This document shows positions 40,140-49,203 of a DNA stretch of 49,203 nucleotides, piece after piece (position 1 is the stretch's first letter; each line of letters starts with the position of its first letter). Under the pieces are notes generated by a model. It made no database searches. It saw nothing but the letters and a program-made list of their open reading frames with translations, and was not told the origin of the DNA. The stretch is from the NCBI GenBank assembly GCA_018828145.1, contig JAHJWO010000011.1:1-49203 (forward strand), written 5' to 3'. This stretch comes from Alphaproteobacteria bacterium (lineage in GTDB: Bacteria > Pseudomonadota > Alphaproteobacteria > Rhizobiales > Devosiaceae). The position numbers and the translations under genes are program-made.

Positions 40140-42047
40140 TCAGGAGGAATGGTCGGTGCGAATGACCGAGAGGCGGAGGTGGGACGGATGACTGGCGCTT
40201 GCCAGGACCGAATTTCGCGCCACGCGTTGCGTGCGGCCGAATCCCTCGGACGCACCCGTATTTGGATTGACGTCATACTTGGGAAAGTTCGACGAGGAAA
40301 TATCGAGCCGGATGCGATGGCCGGCCTTGAATAGGTTGGCCGTGGCAAAAGGCTCGATGGTTATTTCCATGATCTCGCCGGGCACGCATGGTTCCGGCTG
40401 TTCAAACGACTTGCGATAGCGGCAGCGGAAGATGCCGTCGGTGAGGATCAGCGCAAAGCCGGTGGGATAGTCGGGGCTCGGCGGATGCATGTCGATCAGC
40501 TTGGCCGTGAAGTCGGTATCGGGACCGTCGGTAGTCACATAGAGCGTCACCGTGACGGGACCGACAATGGTTGTGTCTTCGGCCAGCAGGTCGGTCTCAA
40601 AGCTCAGCACGTCCCGCCGCGCCGATAGCGGCAGGCCCGGGCGCGTGCAGCCATAGAAGCGCTGTGCCTCGCGCTGGTCGAAGCCGCCACCCTCAAAGAT
40701 AGGCTGTCCGCTGGTGAGCGCGCCACCAATGGTGGGCACCGGGTTTGATGGATCAAAATCATAGACGAGCGGTAACGCATCGGCCACTGGCAGGTCTGCC
40801 GCAAGGCGCCCATCAGCGTGCAGGTGCAACCGCAGCGCCTCGGCCTCCGGCACCGGCCAGGCAGCGGCGCTGATCCAGCGCCCGCCATGGTCGAGCCGGC
40901 CATCGGCGGTCTTGCGGCCCGAGCCGCCACCCATCAGGAACAGACGTACCGCCGGGTCGGCGTCGATGCCGTTGTCGCGCCCCCACAGCCAGCGATCAAA
41001 CCAATGGCGACGATATTCCAGCCAGCTCGGCGTGACATTGCCGCCGATCGGGGCGTTGGTGCCGAACGACACATCGCCGGCGAAGGTGGTGTTGCGATTG
41101 CCGTGCAGCCCCGGCCCCATCATCAGGCTGAGGTGACGCGTGCCGGAGCGCGCCAGGCCCTCGTAGTTCTCGAAAGTGGTCCGCACATAGGCGTCGTACC
41201 AGCTCGACAGCAGGGCGACGGGAATGTGGGGCAGCGTATCATAGTGACCGGCGGCATAGAGCCCGATCTGCTTCCAATAGTCGTCGAAGGTGCCACGGCG
41301 CCACTGGTCGAGCAGGTAGCTCTCATATTCGGCGATCCAGCGTATTGGCGAGCGTCCCTCGGCCCAGGGCATGGCCCGGAACCAGGCGTGCAAATCCTCC
41401 GCCTCCAGCGCCGCAAGCAGCAAGGGGTCTTGCTGGGCCGTAGCGCTTTCATGGGCATTGTTATAGGCCCAGGTGGCTTGCTTGAGTTCGAATGCCCCGC
41501 CCTGGCGGATGCCGCAGGTGAAGGCGTTGGAAAAGCCCCCCGAATCCAGCACCATCGTGGCTAGGCCGGGCGGGTTCAGACAAGCCAGCGCCATTTGCGT
41601 GTGGGCAGCATAGGACAGGCCCATGGTGCCGATCTTGCCGTTGCACCAAGGCTGTTCGACGATCCAGGCCAGGGTATCAAACCCGTCGGGTCCCTCGGCC
41701 AGATATTTGGTGAACTCGCCTTCCGAGCCATATCGGCCGCGGCAATCCTGGTAGATCACGACATAGCCATGCCGCACGAAGTGGCTGGCCACCTCGCTGC
41801 GGGTCATCGGCCGGTCCATGCCAACCTCGATTTCCGAACGGGAACGCTCGGACTTGCCATAGGCGGTCCGCTCCAGAATGACCGGGAGCGGACCAGCCAA
41901 AGGGGTGCCGGCATTGGCGGGGCAATAGATGTCGGAAGCCAGACGAATCCCGTCCCGCATCGCGACCATCACGTCGCGATGCACGAAGACACCATCACCC
42001 ACCACTTCGGGCTCAGGAAGGTTCGTCGTCATGGCCTTGTCCATCAT
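40140..42047 (-). CDS. CocE/NonD family X-Pro dipeptidyl-peptidase-like hydrolase (635 aa)
   Basis: Serine hydrolase of the S15/CocE type. The alpha/beta hydrolase core includes VAMRDGIRLASDIYCPA (about 27-44), ILERTAYGK, DCRGRYGSEGEF (101-112) and the nucleophile motif GLSYAA with Ser145. The C-terminal jelly-roll domain (PepX_C) starts near residue 400 and ends with the family hallmarks HRIRLDISSSNFPKYDVNPN and TGASEG. The start is ATG 42047 or 42032. It follows the binding-protein gene by 19 bases and so is the last gene of the peptide-transport operon; it may trim imported peptides or hydrolyse another ester/amide. It has no signal peptide. Confidence 0.9.
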   Translation of the reverse strand: MMDKAMTTNLPEPEVVGDGVFVHRDVMVAMRDGIRLASDIYCPANAGTPLAGPLPVILERTAYGKSERSRSEIEVGMDRPMTRSEVASHFVRHGYVVIYQDCRGRYGSEGEFTKYLAEGPDGFDTLAWIVEQPWCNGKIGTMGLSYAAHTQMALACLNPPGLATMVLDSGGFSNAFTCGIRQGGAFELKQATWAYNNAHESATAQQDPLLLAALEAEDLHAWFRAMPWAEGRSPIRWIAEYESYLLDQWRRGTFDDYWKQIGLYAAGHYDTLPHIPVALLSSWYDAYVRTTFENYEGLARSGTRHLSLMMGPGLHGNRNTTFAGDVSFGTNAPIGGNVTPSWLEYRRHWFDRWLWGRDNGIDADPAVRLFLMGGGSGRKTADGRLDHGGRWISAAAWPVPEAEALRLHLHADGRLAADLPVADALPLVYDFDPSNPVPTIGGALTSGQPIFEGGGFDQREAQRFYGCTRPGLPLSARRDVLSFETDLLAEDTTIVGPVTVTLYVTTDGPDTDFTAKLIDMHPPSPDYPTGFALILTDGIFRCRYRKSFEQPEPCVPGEIMEITIEPFATANLFKAGHRIRLDISSSNFPKYDVNPNTGASEGFGRTQRVARNSVLASASHPSHLRLSVIRTDHSS

Positions 42048-42066
42048 CGCCTTGGCACCTTCCAGC

Positions 42067-43641
42067 CTATTCGGTCACGCTGGCATACATGGCGAGCGTG
42101 TCCTCGAGCTTGTTGGCGACAAAGCCGATGCCATCGCGGCTGGCCCAGGTGACTTCGGGCCAGTAGAGCGGCAGGATGGCGTGCTCGCCGAAGGCGATGT
42201 CGGCTGCCTCGGCCAGCAGCGTGTTGCGCTTGTCGGGATCGAATTCCGCCAGGGCCTCGCGCATCTTGGCGTCGTAGTCCGGGTTGGAGTAGCGCATGCG
42301 GTTGAACGAACCGGTGCCGGCATCGGCGTCGTTGGTCATCAACACATTGGTCATGCCCGGCGCCGAAGTGGGCGTGGTGGTGCCGAACGAGAAGATGAAG
42401 GCGCTGAACTCCTGATTGCCAGCAGCGGTGGCATAGACGTTGTAGGGCTGGGTGACGATGCCGTTGACCGTCAACCCGCCGCGCGCGAACAACTGGCCGA
42501 TCGCCTGGGCGATATCGCCGTCTCCAGCGAAGCGGTCATTGGAGGAATGCACGGTGATGCCAAACCCGTCTGGGAAGCCAGCCTCGGTCAGCAGGGCCTT
42601 GGCCCCTTCGAGGTCGATGGTGTCGATCGGCAGATTGGTCGAATGCCCACCAATGCCCTCGGGAACCAATTGGCCGGCCGGTTCGCCCGCCCCGGTCAGA
42701 ATGCGGTCAATCAGCAATTGGCGGTCGATCATCTTGGATAGAGCCTGACGCACCCGCGCATCCTTGAGCGGGTTGGGATTGAGCGGGGCACCGTCGGCGC
42801 CCACGATCCAGGGGCTTTCGTCGCGCGCACTGTCGAGACCAAGATAGATGATGCGAGCCGAGGCCGTGGAATGCAGCACAATGCCATCCACCCCTTCGAG
42901 GGTCGCCTTGTCGGCTGGGGGTACGGCATCGATCAGGTCGACGTCGCCGGCTCGCAGCGCAGCGACCCGCGCTGCGGCGTTGGAAATCAGGCGGAAGGTC
43001 ACATTCTCGAATTCCGGGGCGTCGCCCCAGTAGTTCTCGTTGGCGGCAAGGGTCAGCCGGTCGCCCGGCACCCATTCCACGAACTTGTATGGCCCCGTGC
43101 CAACGGCCGCCGCACCGCTGTTGAATTCATCAATGGTCGCGGTCTCTGCCGCGGCCTTCGAGACGATGTACACCAGGCCCGCCAGTTCCATGAATTGCGG
43201 CGTCGGCTTGGTGGTGGTGAACCGCACAGTCAGCGGATCGATCACTTCCATCGAGGCGAGCGGTGCCACATTGGCGGTGAATGGCGCTGGGCTATTGGGG
43301 ATATCGCCGGCGCGTTCGAGCGAGAACACCACGTCTTCGGCGGTAAAGGGCGAGCCATCGTGGAAGGTGACGCCTTCGCGCAGCTTCACCTCCCAGGTCA
43401 GCTCATCGATGTTTTCCCAGGATACGGCCAGCGAGGGCTGGATGGCCAGGTTTTCGTCCGGTTCGACCAGCCGGTTGAAGACGTGCTGGGCTGCCTGCTG
43501 GCTGTTGCCGGTGCGCGAGAAATGGGGATCGATGGCTGCCGGCTCGGTGGACAGGCCCACCGTGAGGTCGATGGCAAAGGCGGCCGAGCTAAGGCTCGTC
43601 GACAAGATGAGGGCGGCAAGTGCGGAGCGCAGTCGTATCAT
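42067..43641 (-). CDS. Peptide ABC transporter substrate-binding protein (524 aa)
   Basis: Family 5 (DppA/OppA/NikA) periplasmic binding protein. A Sec signal peptide is clear (MIRLRSALAALILSTSLSSA, cleaved near AAFA-I). Family features include IDPHFSRTGNSQQAAQHVFN, VSWENIDELTWEVKLREGVT, FHDGSPFTAEDVVFSLER and the late LPLYWPEVTWASRDGIGF. It binds oligopeptides, glutathione or similar compounds; the substrate cannot be told. It is the fifth gene of the operon, 15 bases after the second ATPase gene, which is unusual because such genes are often first. Confidence 0.93.
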   Translation of the reverse strand: MIRLRSALAALILSTSLSSAAFAIDLTVGLSTEPAAIDPHFSRTGNSQQAAQHVFNRLVEPDENLAIQPSLAVSWENIDELTWEVKLREGVTFHDGSPFTAEDVVFSLERAGDIPNSPAPFTANVAPLASMEVIDPLTVRFTTTKPTPQFMELAGLVYIVSKAAAETATIDEFNSGAAAVGTGPYKFVEWVPGDRLTLAANENYWGDAPEFENVTFRLISNAAARVAALRAGDVDLIDAVPPADKATLEGVDGIVLHSTASARIIYLGLDSARDESPWIVGADGAPLNPNPLKDARVRQALSKMIDRQLLIDRILTGAGEPAGQLVPEGIGGHSTNLPIDTIDLEGAKALLTEAGFPDGFGITVHSSNDRFAGDGDIAQAIGQLFARGGLTVNGIVTQPYNVYATAAGNQEFSAFIFSFGTTTPTSAPGMTNVLMTNDADAGTGSFNRMRYSNPDYDAKMREALAEFDPDKRNTLLAEAADIAFGEHAILPLYWPEVTWASRDGIGFVANKLEDTLAMYASVTE

Positions 43642-43656
43642 TGGTCGTTCCCTTCC

Positions 43657-44694
43657 TTAGGTGGTTTCGTGCAAGGCGTTAGTGGTGCGCGCCGTTGGCG
43701 GAGCGTCGTTGAGGTGGCAGGCGCTGACATGGCCAGGTGCGATCTCGCGCAGGGCCGGTCGCTCGATGCGGCAGTGCTCGAAGGCGTACGGGCAACGTGG
43801 ATGAAAATGACAACCGCTGGGCGGATGCAAAGGCGACGGAATCTCGCCCTTGACCGGCTGGAACACCCGCCGCCGCTGCTTGACGGTCGGCATCTCGGCC
43901 AATAGCGCCTGGGTATAGGGATGGTTGGGACGGGCAAAGAACTCATCCGCGTCGGCGCTCTCGACGATGCGGCCGAGATACATTATCGCCACGCGATCGG
44001 AGATGTGCTTGACCACACCAAGGTCGTGGCTGATGAACAGGTAGGTCAGCCCCAGTTCGGCCCGCAGGTCCATGAACAGGTTGAGGATCTGCGCCTGGAT
44101 CGAGACGTCCAGCGCTGACACCGACTCGTCGCAGATCAGGAAGCGGGGCTGCACCGCCAGCGCCCGGGCAATGCCGATGCGTTGCCGCTGCCCGCCCGAG
44201 AACTGGTGCGGATAGCGCCGGGCATAAGACGGATCGAGCCCGACGCGCTCCATTAGATCGGCAACCATGGCGGCGACGTCGCCGCGCCGCACCATGCCGT
44301 GGGCAAGTGGTGCCTCGCCGATGGCCTGCGCCACGGTCTTGCGCGGATTGAGCGAGGACATCGGGTCCTGGAAGATCATCTGCGCGGCGAGTTGGGCCTG
44401 CCGGGTCTCGGCGGCGGAAAGCTCGGCCACATTGCGGCCCTCCCAGAACACGTCGCCCGACGAGCTGGGATGGATGCCCGCCAGGACGCGGCCCAGCGTG
44501 GACTTGCCGCAACCGGATTCGCCCACCAGTCCGAGGACTTCTCCAGGCCGGATCGCCAGGGAGACGCCGTCCACGGCGTGAACGGTGCGTTCCTCAAGCC
44601 CCGCGCCAAACAGGTTGGCGACGCGCTCGGCGATATCTAGCCTGGTCGTGAAGCGCTTGGACAGCTCTCTGGCTTCGATCAGGGGCTGGGTCAT
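43657..44694 (-). CDS. Dipeptide/oligopeptide ABC transporter ATPase, DppF-type (345 aa)
   Basis: ATP-binding subunit: Walker [20 protein letters not shown] (about residue 45), Q-loop [14 protein letters not shown], signature [15 protein letters not shown] and Walker [14 protein letters not shown]. The C-terminal oligo_HPY domain carries a Cys-rich sequence ([18 protein letters not shown]) as is usual. The ATG at 44694 overlaps the preceding gene stop by ATGA; a longer frame to 44724 lacks support. Confidence 0.95.
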   Translation of the reverse strand: MTQPLIEARELSKRFTTRLDIAERVANLFGAGLEERTVHAVDGVSLAIRPGEVLGLVGESGCGKSTLGRVLAGIHPSSSGDVFWEGRNVAELSAAETRQAQLAAQMIFQDPMSSLNPRKTVAQAIGEAPLAHGMVRRGDVAAMVADLMERVGLDPSYARRYPHQFSGGQRQRIGIARALAVQPRFLICDESVSALDVSIQAQILNLFMDLRAELGLTYLFISHDLGVVKHISDRVAIMYLGRIVESADADEFFARPNHPYTQALLAEMPTVKQRRRVFQPVKGEIPSPLHPPSGCHFHPRCPYAFEHCRIERPALREIAPGHVSACHLNDAPPTARTTNALHETT

Positions 44695-45659
44695 GGTGCG
44701 GCCTCCGCCTGGGGGTGGAAGCAACGCCAGGCATGATCTCCAGCAATGGTTTCAGCCGGCTCGCTGGCGCAGATTTCGGTGGCCGCAAAGCAGCGCAGGC
44801 GGAAGGGGCAGCCCGAGGGTCGATTGACCGGGGACGGCGCCATGCCGGGTATGGTTGCCAGGGGCTCGCCTCTCTCAAGATTGGCGGGCACCGAGCGCAT
44901 CAGCCCGATCGTGTAGGGGTGGACCGGATTGTCCAGCACGGTATCGACCGAACCGGATTCGACGATGCGGCCGGCATACATGACCGCGATCTTGTCGGCG
45001 AGGCCAGCCACGACACCGAGATCATGGCTGATCCAGATCAGCGACATGCCAAAGCTCTGCGACAGTTTCTGGATTTCGAACAGGATCTGGGACTGGATGG
45101 TGACGTCGAGCGCGGTGGTCGGCTCGTCGGCGATGATCAGATCGGGACGGTGCAGCAGGGCGATGGCGATGGCGACGCGCTGCCGCATGCCGCCCGAGAA
45201 CTGGTGCGGATAGGCGGCCAGTCTCTCCTCCGGCGAGGGTATGCCGACGAGCCCGAGCGCCTCGATGGCGCGGCGGCGCGCCTCGGCCTTGTCCACTTTA
45301 TCGTGGGCGCGAACGGTCTCGACCATCTGGGTCTCGATCGAGAGCACCGGGTTGAGCGTCATCATCGGGTCCTGGAAGATCATGGCGATCTTCTTGCCGC
45401 GAATGGCCCGCATCTCGCGCTCGGAGCGGCCGACAAGGTCCTCGCCCTGGAACAGGATGCGGCCATCGGTGATGCGGCCGGGCGGATCGACCAGGCCCAG
45501 GATGGAAAATCCGGTGATCGACTTGCCGGAGCCGGACTCCCCGACGAGGCCAAGGATTTCGCCGCGCCCGACGGAGAGGGACACACCATCGACTGCCTTG
45601 GCGATGCCAGCGTCGCTGAAGAACTGCGTCGAGAGGTTTTCGATGGTGAGCGTTGTCAT
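44691..45659 (-). CDS. Dipeptide/oligopeptide ABC transporter ATPase, DppD-type (322 aa)
   Basis: Partner ATPase: Walker [18 protein letters not shown] (about residue 37), [16 protein letters not shown], signature [16 protein letters not shown], Walker [15 protein letters not shown] and a C-terminal oligo_HPY domain ([20 protein letters not shown]). It lies one base after the DppC stop region and overlaps the DppF start, so the cluster is tightly coupled. Confidence 0.95.
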   Translation of the reverse strand: MTTLTIENLSTQFFSDAGIAKAVDGVSLSVGRGEILGLVGESGSGKSITGFSILGLVDPPGRITDGRILFQGEDLVGRSEREMRAIRGKKIAMIFQDPMMTLNPVLSIETQMVETVRAHDKVDKAEARRRAIEALGLVGIPSPEERLAAYPHQFSGGMRQRVAIAIALLHRPDLIIADEPTTALDVTIQSQILFEIQKLSQSFGMSLIWISHDLGVVAGLADKIAVMYAGRIVESGSVDTVLDNPVHPYTIGLMRSVPANLERGEPLATIPGMAPSPVNRPSGCPFRLRCFAATEICASEPAETIAGDHAWRCFHPQAEAAP

Positions 45660-45660
45660 C

Positions 45661-46581
45661 TCAGCGCCCCACGAAGCGGGGGTTGAGCACTTCGCGTAAG
45701 CGATCCCCGACGATGTTGATGGAAAAGACCAGCACCAGCAGCAGGAGGCCGGGATAGACGCTGATCCAGTACTGGCCGGACAGGAGCGTCTGGTAGCCGT
45801 TGGAAATCAGCAGGCCCAGCGACGGCTCGGTGATTGGCAGCCCGATGCCGAGAAAGGAAAGGGTTGCCTCGGCCGAGATAGCGCTTGCCACCTGCAGCGT
45901 GCCGACCACGATGATCGGCGCCATGCAGTTGGGCAGCATGTGGCCGAACAGGATCCGGCGTTTGGAGAGCCCGAGCGACACCGCCGCCTCAATATACTCC
46001 TTGCCGCGCTCGATCAGCGCGGCGGCGCGGACGGCGCGGGCAAACTGGGCCCATTGCACCAGCACCAGCGCCAGCACGACCTTCCACATGCCCTGCCCCA
46101 GCGTTGCCAGCAGCATCAGCGCGACCAGAATTGCCGGCAGCCCCAGCATCAGATCGACAACGCGCATGATCAGGGCATCGATGCGCCCACCAAAGTATGC
46201 GGCGACCAGGCCCAGCGCCGTGCCGATCAGCAGCGCCACCACGCCGGACAGCAGGCCGACGACGAGGCTGGTGCGCAGCCCGTAGATCATGGCGGAGAGC
46301 ATGTCCCGACCCTGCCCGTCGGTGCCCAGCAGATAGACCGAGCCGGTCATGGATGGCGACATTGGCGGCAGTCTTGCATCGAAGAAATCGATCGCCGCCA
46401 GGTCATAGGGGTTCTGTGGCGCCAGCCAGGGGCCGAAGGTGGCGATCAGCACAAGGGCGATGCACAGCACGGCGGCGACCAGCGCCTTGGGGCTGGTGAC
46501 AAGGCCGTTGAAGGCCCGTCCAATGACGGTGTCGGAGGATGGCAGGCGCCAGGCGCGCCGTGAGATCGGCTGGTCGGTCAT
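45661..46581 (-). CDS. Dipeptide/oligopeptide ABC transporter permease, DppC-type (306 aa)
   Basis: Inner-membrane permease with an N-terminal OppC_N segment (ALVAAVLCIALVLIATFGPW) and about six transmembrane helices. The EAA loop is seen as EYIEAAVSLGLSKRRILFGH, and LGTDGQGRDMLSAMIYGLRT is the DppC landmark. Its start overlaps the DppB stop by 4 bases. Confidence 0.95.
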   Translation of the reverse strand: MTDQPISRRAWRLPSSDTVIGRAFNGLVTSPKALVAAVLCIALVLIATFGPWLAPQNPYDLAAIDFFDARLPPMSPSMTGSVYLLGTDGQGRDMLSAMIYGLRTSLVVGLLSGVVALLIGTALGLVAAYFGGRIDALIMRVVDLMLGLPAILVALMLLATLGQGMWKVVLALVLVQWAQFARAVRAAALIERGKEYIEAAVSLGLSKRRILFGHMLPNCMAPIIVVGTLQVASAISAEATLSFLGIGLPITEPSLGLLISNGYQTLLSGQYWISVYPGLLLLVLVFSINIVGDRLREVLNPRFVGR

Positions 46582-47552
46582 TGTGCGTCCCTCAGCCGGA
46601 TACGGGGATCGAGCAGCGAGTAGACGATGTCGACCAGGAGGTTGATCAGAATGAACATGGCCACCACGACCAGCAGGTAGGAGACGACCACCGGCCGGTC
46701 GAGCACCATGATGGAGTCGATCAGCAGCTTGCCGATGCCGGGCCAGGCGAAGATGGTCTCGGTCACGACGGCGAAGGCGATGACCGAGCCGAATTCCATG
46801 CCCACCACCGTCACCACCGGGATCATGATGTTCTTGAGCACATGCACCAGCACGATGCGGCGCTCGCTCAACCCCTTGGCTCGGGCAAACTTGATGAAGT
46901 CGAGCGGCATGGTTTCGCGTACACCGGTGCGGGTCAGCCGGATCACCAAGGCCAGCTGGAACAAGGCCAGATTGACCGCAGGCAGGATAAGGTGGGTGAC
47001 ACCATCCCAGGTGGCGAGGCTTGTGGTGATGCCCAGGATCTGCCCGGTGTCGCCACGCCCGCTGGCCGGCAACCAGCCGAGCCCGACCGAAAAGATCATG
47101 ATCAGCATCATGCCCTGCCAGAAATTGGGCAGGCTGAAGCCGAGGATGGAGCCGGTCATGATGGTTTCGTCGGTAATCGAGCGCGGCTTGAGGCCAGCGA
47201 TCAGGCCGAGCGGAATGCCCAGGACCAGCGCGATGGCGAGAGCAAGGAAGGCGAGCTCCAGGGTGGCCGGCAGCCGGGCGAAGATCAGCCCGATGGCCGG
47301 CTGGTTGAAGACGAAGGAGCGGCCGAAATCGCCCTGCAGCGCGTTGGACAGGAACATCCAGTATTGCTCGGGCAATGACCGATCAAGGCCCAGCGCGACG
47401 ATGGCTGCCTGGCGCTCGGCCTGCGTCGCGTCCGAAGGGATAAGGATATCGATAGGGTTGCCGATGGCGTAGACGCCCAGAAAGACGATGACCGACGTGG
47501 CCAGCAGCACGCCGAGGCTCTGCAGGATGCGACGGATGATGAAGACCGTCAT
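46578..47552 (-). CDS. Dipeptide/oligopeptide ABC transporter permease, DppB-type (324 aa)
   Basis: First gene of the transport operon. Membrane permease with about six helices; MTVFIIRRILQSLGVLLATS is the typical start of the family, and the EAA loop is FIKFARAKGLSERRIVLVHV. The late VTETIFAWPGIGKLLIDSIM is also diagnostic. It is divergent from the LysR gene, with 199 bases between the two starts that hold a LysR-type box. Confidence 0.95.
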   Translation of the reverse strand: MTVFIIRRILQSLGVLLATSVIVFLGVYAIGNPIDILIPSDATQAERQAAIVALGLDRSLPEQYWMFLSNALQGDFGRSFVFNQPAIGLIFARLPATLELAFLALAIALVLGIPLGLIAGLKPRSITDETIMTGSILGFSLPNFWQGMMLIMIFSVGLGWLPASGRGDTGQILGITTSLATWDGVTHLILPAVNLALFQLALVIRLTRTGVRETMPLDFIKFARAKGLSERRIVLVHVLKNIMIPVVTVVGMEFGSVIAFAVVTETIFAWPGIGKLLIDSIMVLDRPVVVSYLLVVVAMFILINLLVDIVYSLLDPRIRLRDAQ

Positions 47553-47671
47553 CGCCGCCCCTCCGCTGCCGTCAGCTCAGGCCAGAACCTGCCCATTGCC
47601 GTCCCCCTTGATCGCGCGGTGCTTCCCGGAACGCGACATCTGGATGACAGCTAAGGGGCTTTGACGGGAGC

Positions 47672-47694
47672 GCGCAATCTTATGAAGTTTGCGC
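47672..47694. promoter_or_regulatory. LysR-type operator between dppB-like and lysR-like genes
   Basis: GCGCAA (47672-47677) and TTGCGC (47689-47694) are exact complements separated by 11 bases, the classic LysR box geometry (T-N11-A class). It lies 58 bases before the LysR start and 120 bases from the dppB-type start. A second palindrome, GCATTG-CC-CAATGC (47693-47706), directly abuts it and could be the activation half-site. Confidence 0.65.
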
Positions 47695-47751
47695 ATTGCC
47701 CAATGCAGAAATGGGCTAGGGTCGGAACCGTCCCGCACTCCAGGTCCTGCA

Positions 47752-48678
47752 ATGACGCCAAAGCAACTCCACGTGTTTCGCGCCGTACTGTCCACTGGTT
47801 CGACAATTGGTGCGTCGGCAGTGCTCAAGCTGTCGCAATCGGCCATCAGCCGGCAGCTCTCCGGGCTCGAGGCCGAGATCGGGTTTGACCTGTTTCATCG
47901 CGACCGTGGCAGACTGGTGGCCACGCCGGAGGCCCATCTGCTGTCCCAGGAGGTGGGAGAACTGGCTGACGTGCTGGCGCGGCTCAAGCGGCGCACCGAC
48001 GAACTGGGTGCAGGGCGTTTTGGCAAGTCCCTGATCAAGATGGGCTTCCCCCATTCCATGACCACGACCGTACTGCCACGGTTGATCCGCGATTTTCTGG
48101 GTGAAGCCAAGGAGATCAGCGTCGAACTGGTCGCGGGGCCGTATGACTATATTGAGCGGGCCGTAATGGGGCGCACCGCCGATTTCGGCTTCGTACGCTT
48201 GCCGACCGAGGATCTGGGCTTTGAAGTGATGCCATTGCTGTCCAGTGGCATGCTGTGCGCCATCCCCGCAGATCATCCATTGGCGGCGCGCGATCGCATC
48301 GAAGCCGAAGACCTCGTGCGCGCCGACCTCGTGCTGCTCGGCCGGCTCCGGCATAACCGCCAAGAGATTGAGGAGCGCCTGCGCAGCGCCCAAGGCAATG
48401 TGCGTTGCCGGGTGGAAACCCATTCGGTGGAATCGAGCATTGCCATGGTCGCCGAGGGTGTGGGCATTTCCATCGTCCCCTCGCTGATCGGCAGCTTCAT
48501 CAATTCGGACAGGGTTCGACTGATCCCGCTCGAGCCTGAATCGTGGAGCGACTACGGCATAATTACCCTGCGAGACTCCCCTCTTTCCAGGCCCATGCTC
48601 CGTTTTGTCGAGATGCTGCGCAACGTCCTGTTAAGACAGGCCCGTTTGACAAGGCCCGTGGCGATTGGCGACGACTGA
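47752..48678 (+). CDS. LysR family transcriptional regulator (308 aa)
   Basis: An N-terminal winged HTH at residues 1-62 (MTPKQLHVFRAVLSTGSTIG, SQSAISRQLSGLEAEIGFDL) and a LysR substrate-binding domain at about 92-300 (FPHSMTTTVLPRLIRDFLGE, EGVGISIVPSLIGSF). The ATG at 47752 is preceded by AGG; the frame extends upstream to 47689 but those codons lie in the operator. It is divergent from the peptide operon and most likely controls it in response to a peptide or metabolite. Confidence 0.93.
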   Translation: MTPKQLHVFRAVLSTGSTIGASAVLKLSQSAISRQLSGLEAEIGFDLFHRDRGRLVATPEAHLLSQEVGELADVLARLKRRTDELGAGRFGKSLIKMGFPHSMTTTVLPRLIRDFLGEAKEISVELVAGPYDYIERAVMGRTADFGFVRLPTEDLGFEVMPLLSSGMLCAIPADHPLAARDRIEAEDLVRADLVLLGRLRHNRQEIEERLRSAQGNVRCRVETHSVESSIAMVAEGVGISIVPSLIGSFINSDRVRLIPLEPESWSDYGIITLRDSPLSRPMLRFVEMLRNVLLRQARLTRPVAIGDD

Positions 48679-49082
48679 AAAATGAGGATCCACAGACTGG
48701 CAGGTTTGTCGCCGATCATGGGCCTGTTTCACCGGCTTGCCTGATCGCAGCCTGCGCTTTGTCCGGGGCCGAGATGGCCAGGATGGGGTGCGGCGGGCTG
48801 CGTTAGCGATCGCTCGCAACATGTCTCGGGTTTTGCCGATACCAGTTCCGCTCCATCAGCGCGTTATCCATCATTTTGCGCTCGCCGCAGGCCTGGGGCG
48901 CCACGTCCGCCTGGCCCGACCGCTCACTGCGAGCGGCCGAGGCAGATGACACCCGGCTGCGACCGGATGTGTTGGCTCTTTGCGAGCAAGGCCGGCCTAC
49001 GCTCTCGGTCTCCGCGCAGCTTTACGGACATGCCCCGTTTCATGCATACCAACCGGCGCGGCGCTGGACGGGTGCCTGCCGT
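48679..49082. other. No supported gene downstream of lysR
   Basis: These 404 bases separate two convergent genes. I see only accidental Arg/Ala-rich frames, no strong hairpin with a T tract and no repeat. Confidence 0.45.
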
Positions 49083-49203
49083 TCAGAGCTTCACCCGCAC
49101 CATCTGGTACGAATAGGGCGGCAGTCTGACGCTGAGCGTATCGCCATCGATCTTGGCGCCATCGCCCTTCTTCGGCGCAACCTCATCCTGCTTCTTGGCC
49201 GTA
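49083..49203 (-). CDS. C-terminal end of a gene running off the window, possibly a glycoside hydrolase
   Basis: A reverse-strand frame is open from the window edge to a TGA at 49083-49085. It encodes TAKKQDEVAPKKGDGAKIDG, then DTLSVRLPPYSYQMVRVKL and the stop. The closing phrase LPPYSYQMVRV resembles the last beta strand of the C-terminal domain of alpha-L-arabinofuranosidases (GH51), but 39 residues are too few for a firm call. The rest of the gene lies beyond the window. Confidence 0.5.
   Translation of the reverse strand, partial: TAKKQDEVAPKKGDGAKIDGDTLSVRLPPYSYQMVRVKL

Noticed and set aside
42871..43905. Plus-strand frame of 344 aa
   Set aside because: Antisense to the peptide-binding protein, which has a signal peptide and family motifs.

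Overview
The window is GC-rich (except for short AT-rich islands) and looks like an alphaproteobacterial chromosome, most likely Hyphomicrobiales and possibly Devosia-like. The pointers are a MucR/Ros-type regulator, tandem CtrA-type boxes (TTAA-N7-TTAA), a PrtD-type type I secretion exporter, and the general style of the dipeptide-transport operon. The genus is an inference. No rRNA gene, intact tRNA gene or CRISPR array was found.

Layout. (1) 0.4-8.8 kb, core-like: small hypothetical proteins, a MucR regulator, a GAF-EAL c-di-GMP phosphodiesterase, a divergent two-gene operon coding for a cyanobacterial-type acyl-ACP reductase (AAR) homologue overlapped by an NDH-2-like FAD oxidoreductase, and an O-antigen-ligase-like membrane protein. 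(2) 8.95-21.75 kb, a segment bracketed by two remnants of the 3' half of a tRNA-Arg(CCG) gene. It holds an IS110-family transposase, an IS3-family fragment, a LuxR-type regulator with a small partner gene, and a four-gene type I secretion locus. That locus encodes a Ser-Asp-Asn repeat protein, a 667-residue companion, an ABC exporter with an unusual acidic N-terminal extension, and an HlyD-type adaptor. It is followed by a broken hsdR fragment and a decayed integrase. (3) 21.7-27 kb, an integrase at the second tRNA-Arg remnant with a compact HTH / Toprim primase / DUF927 ATPase module, resembling a phage satellite or small integrative element, and structured non-coding DNA. (4) 27.2-32.1 kb, a mosaic of mobile and stability genes: a frameshifted arsR, a second intact tyrosine recombinase, repeat-rich DNA, an orphan MbcA-type antitoxin and a hipBA pair. 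(5) 32.1-38.5 kb: a coiled-coil membrane protein split by an in-frame amber codon, an autotransporter with its own terminator, and a LuxR regulator overlapping an alpha/beta hydrolase gene. (6) 38.5-40.1 kb: an imperfect direct repeat and a vapBC pair. (7) 40.1-48.7 kb: a complete dipeptide/oligopeptide ABC operon (permeases, two ATPases, binding protein) ending in an S15/CocE hydrolase, with a divergent LysR regulator and a clear LysR box between them. The right edge holds the C-terminus of a further reverse-strand gene.

The most noteworthy items are the secretion locus, whose non-RTX low-complexity cargo, companion protein and unusual exporter do not match a type I system I can name, and the AAR-like reductase with a conserved nucleophilic cysteine sitting outside a cyanobacterium and without an aldehyde deformylating oxygenase in view. 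All functional statements come from reading sequence motifs; no database search was run.
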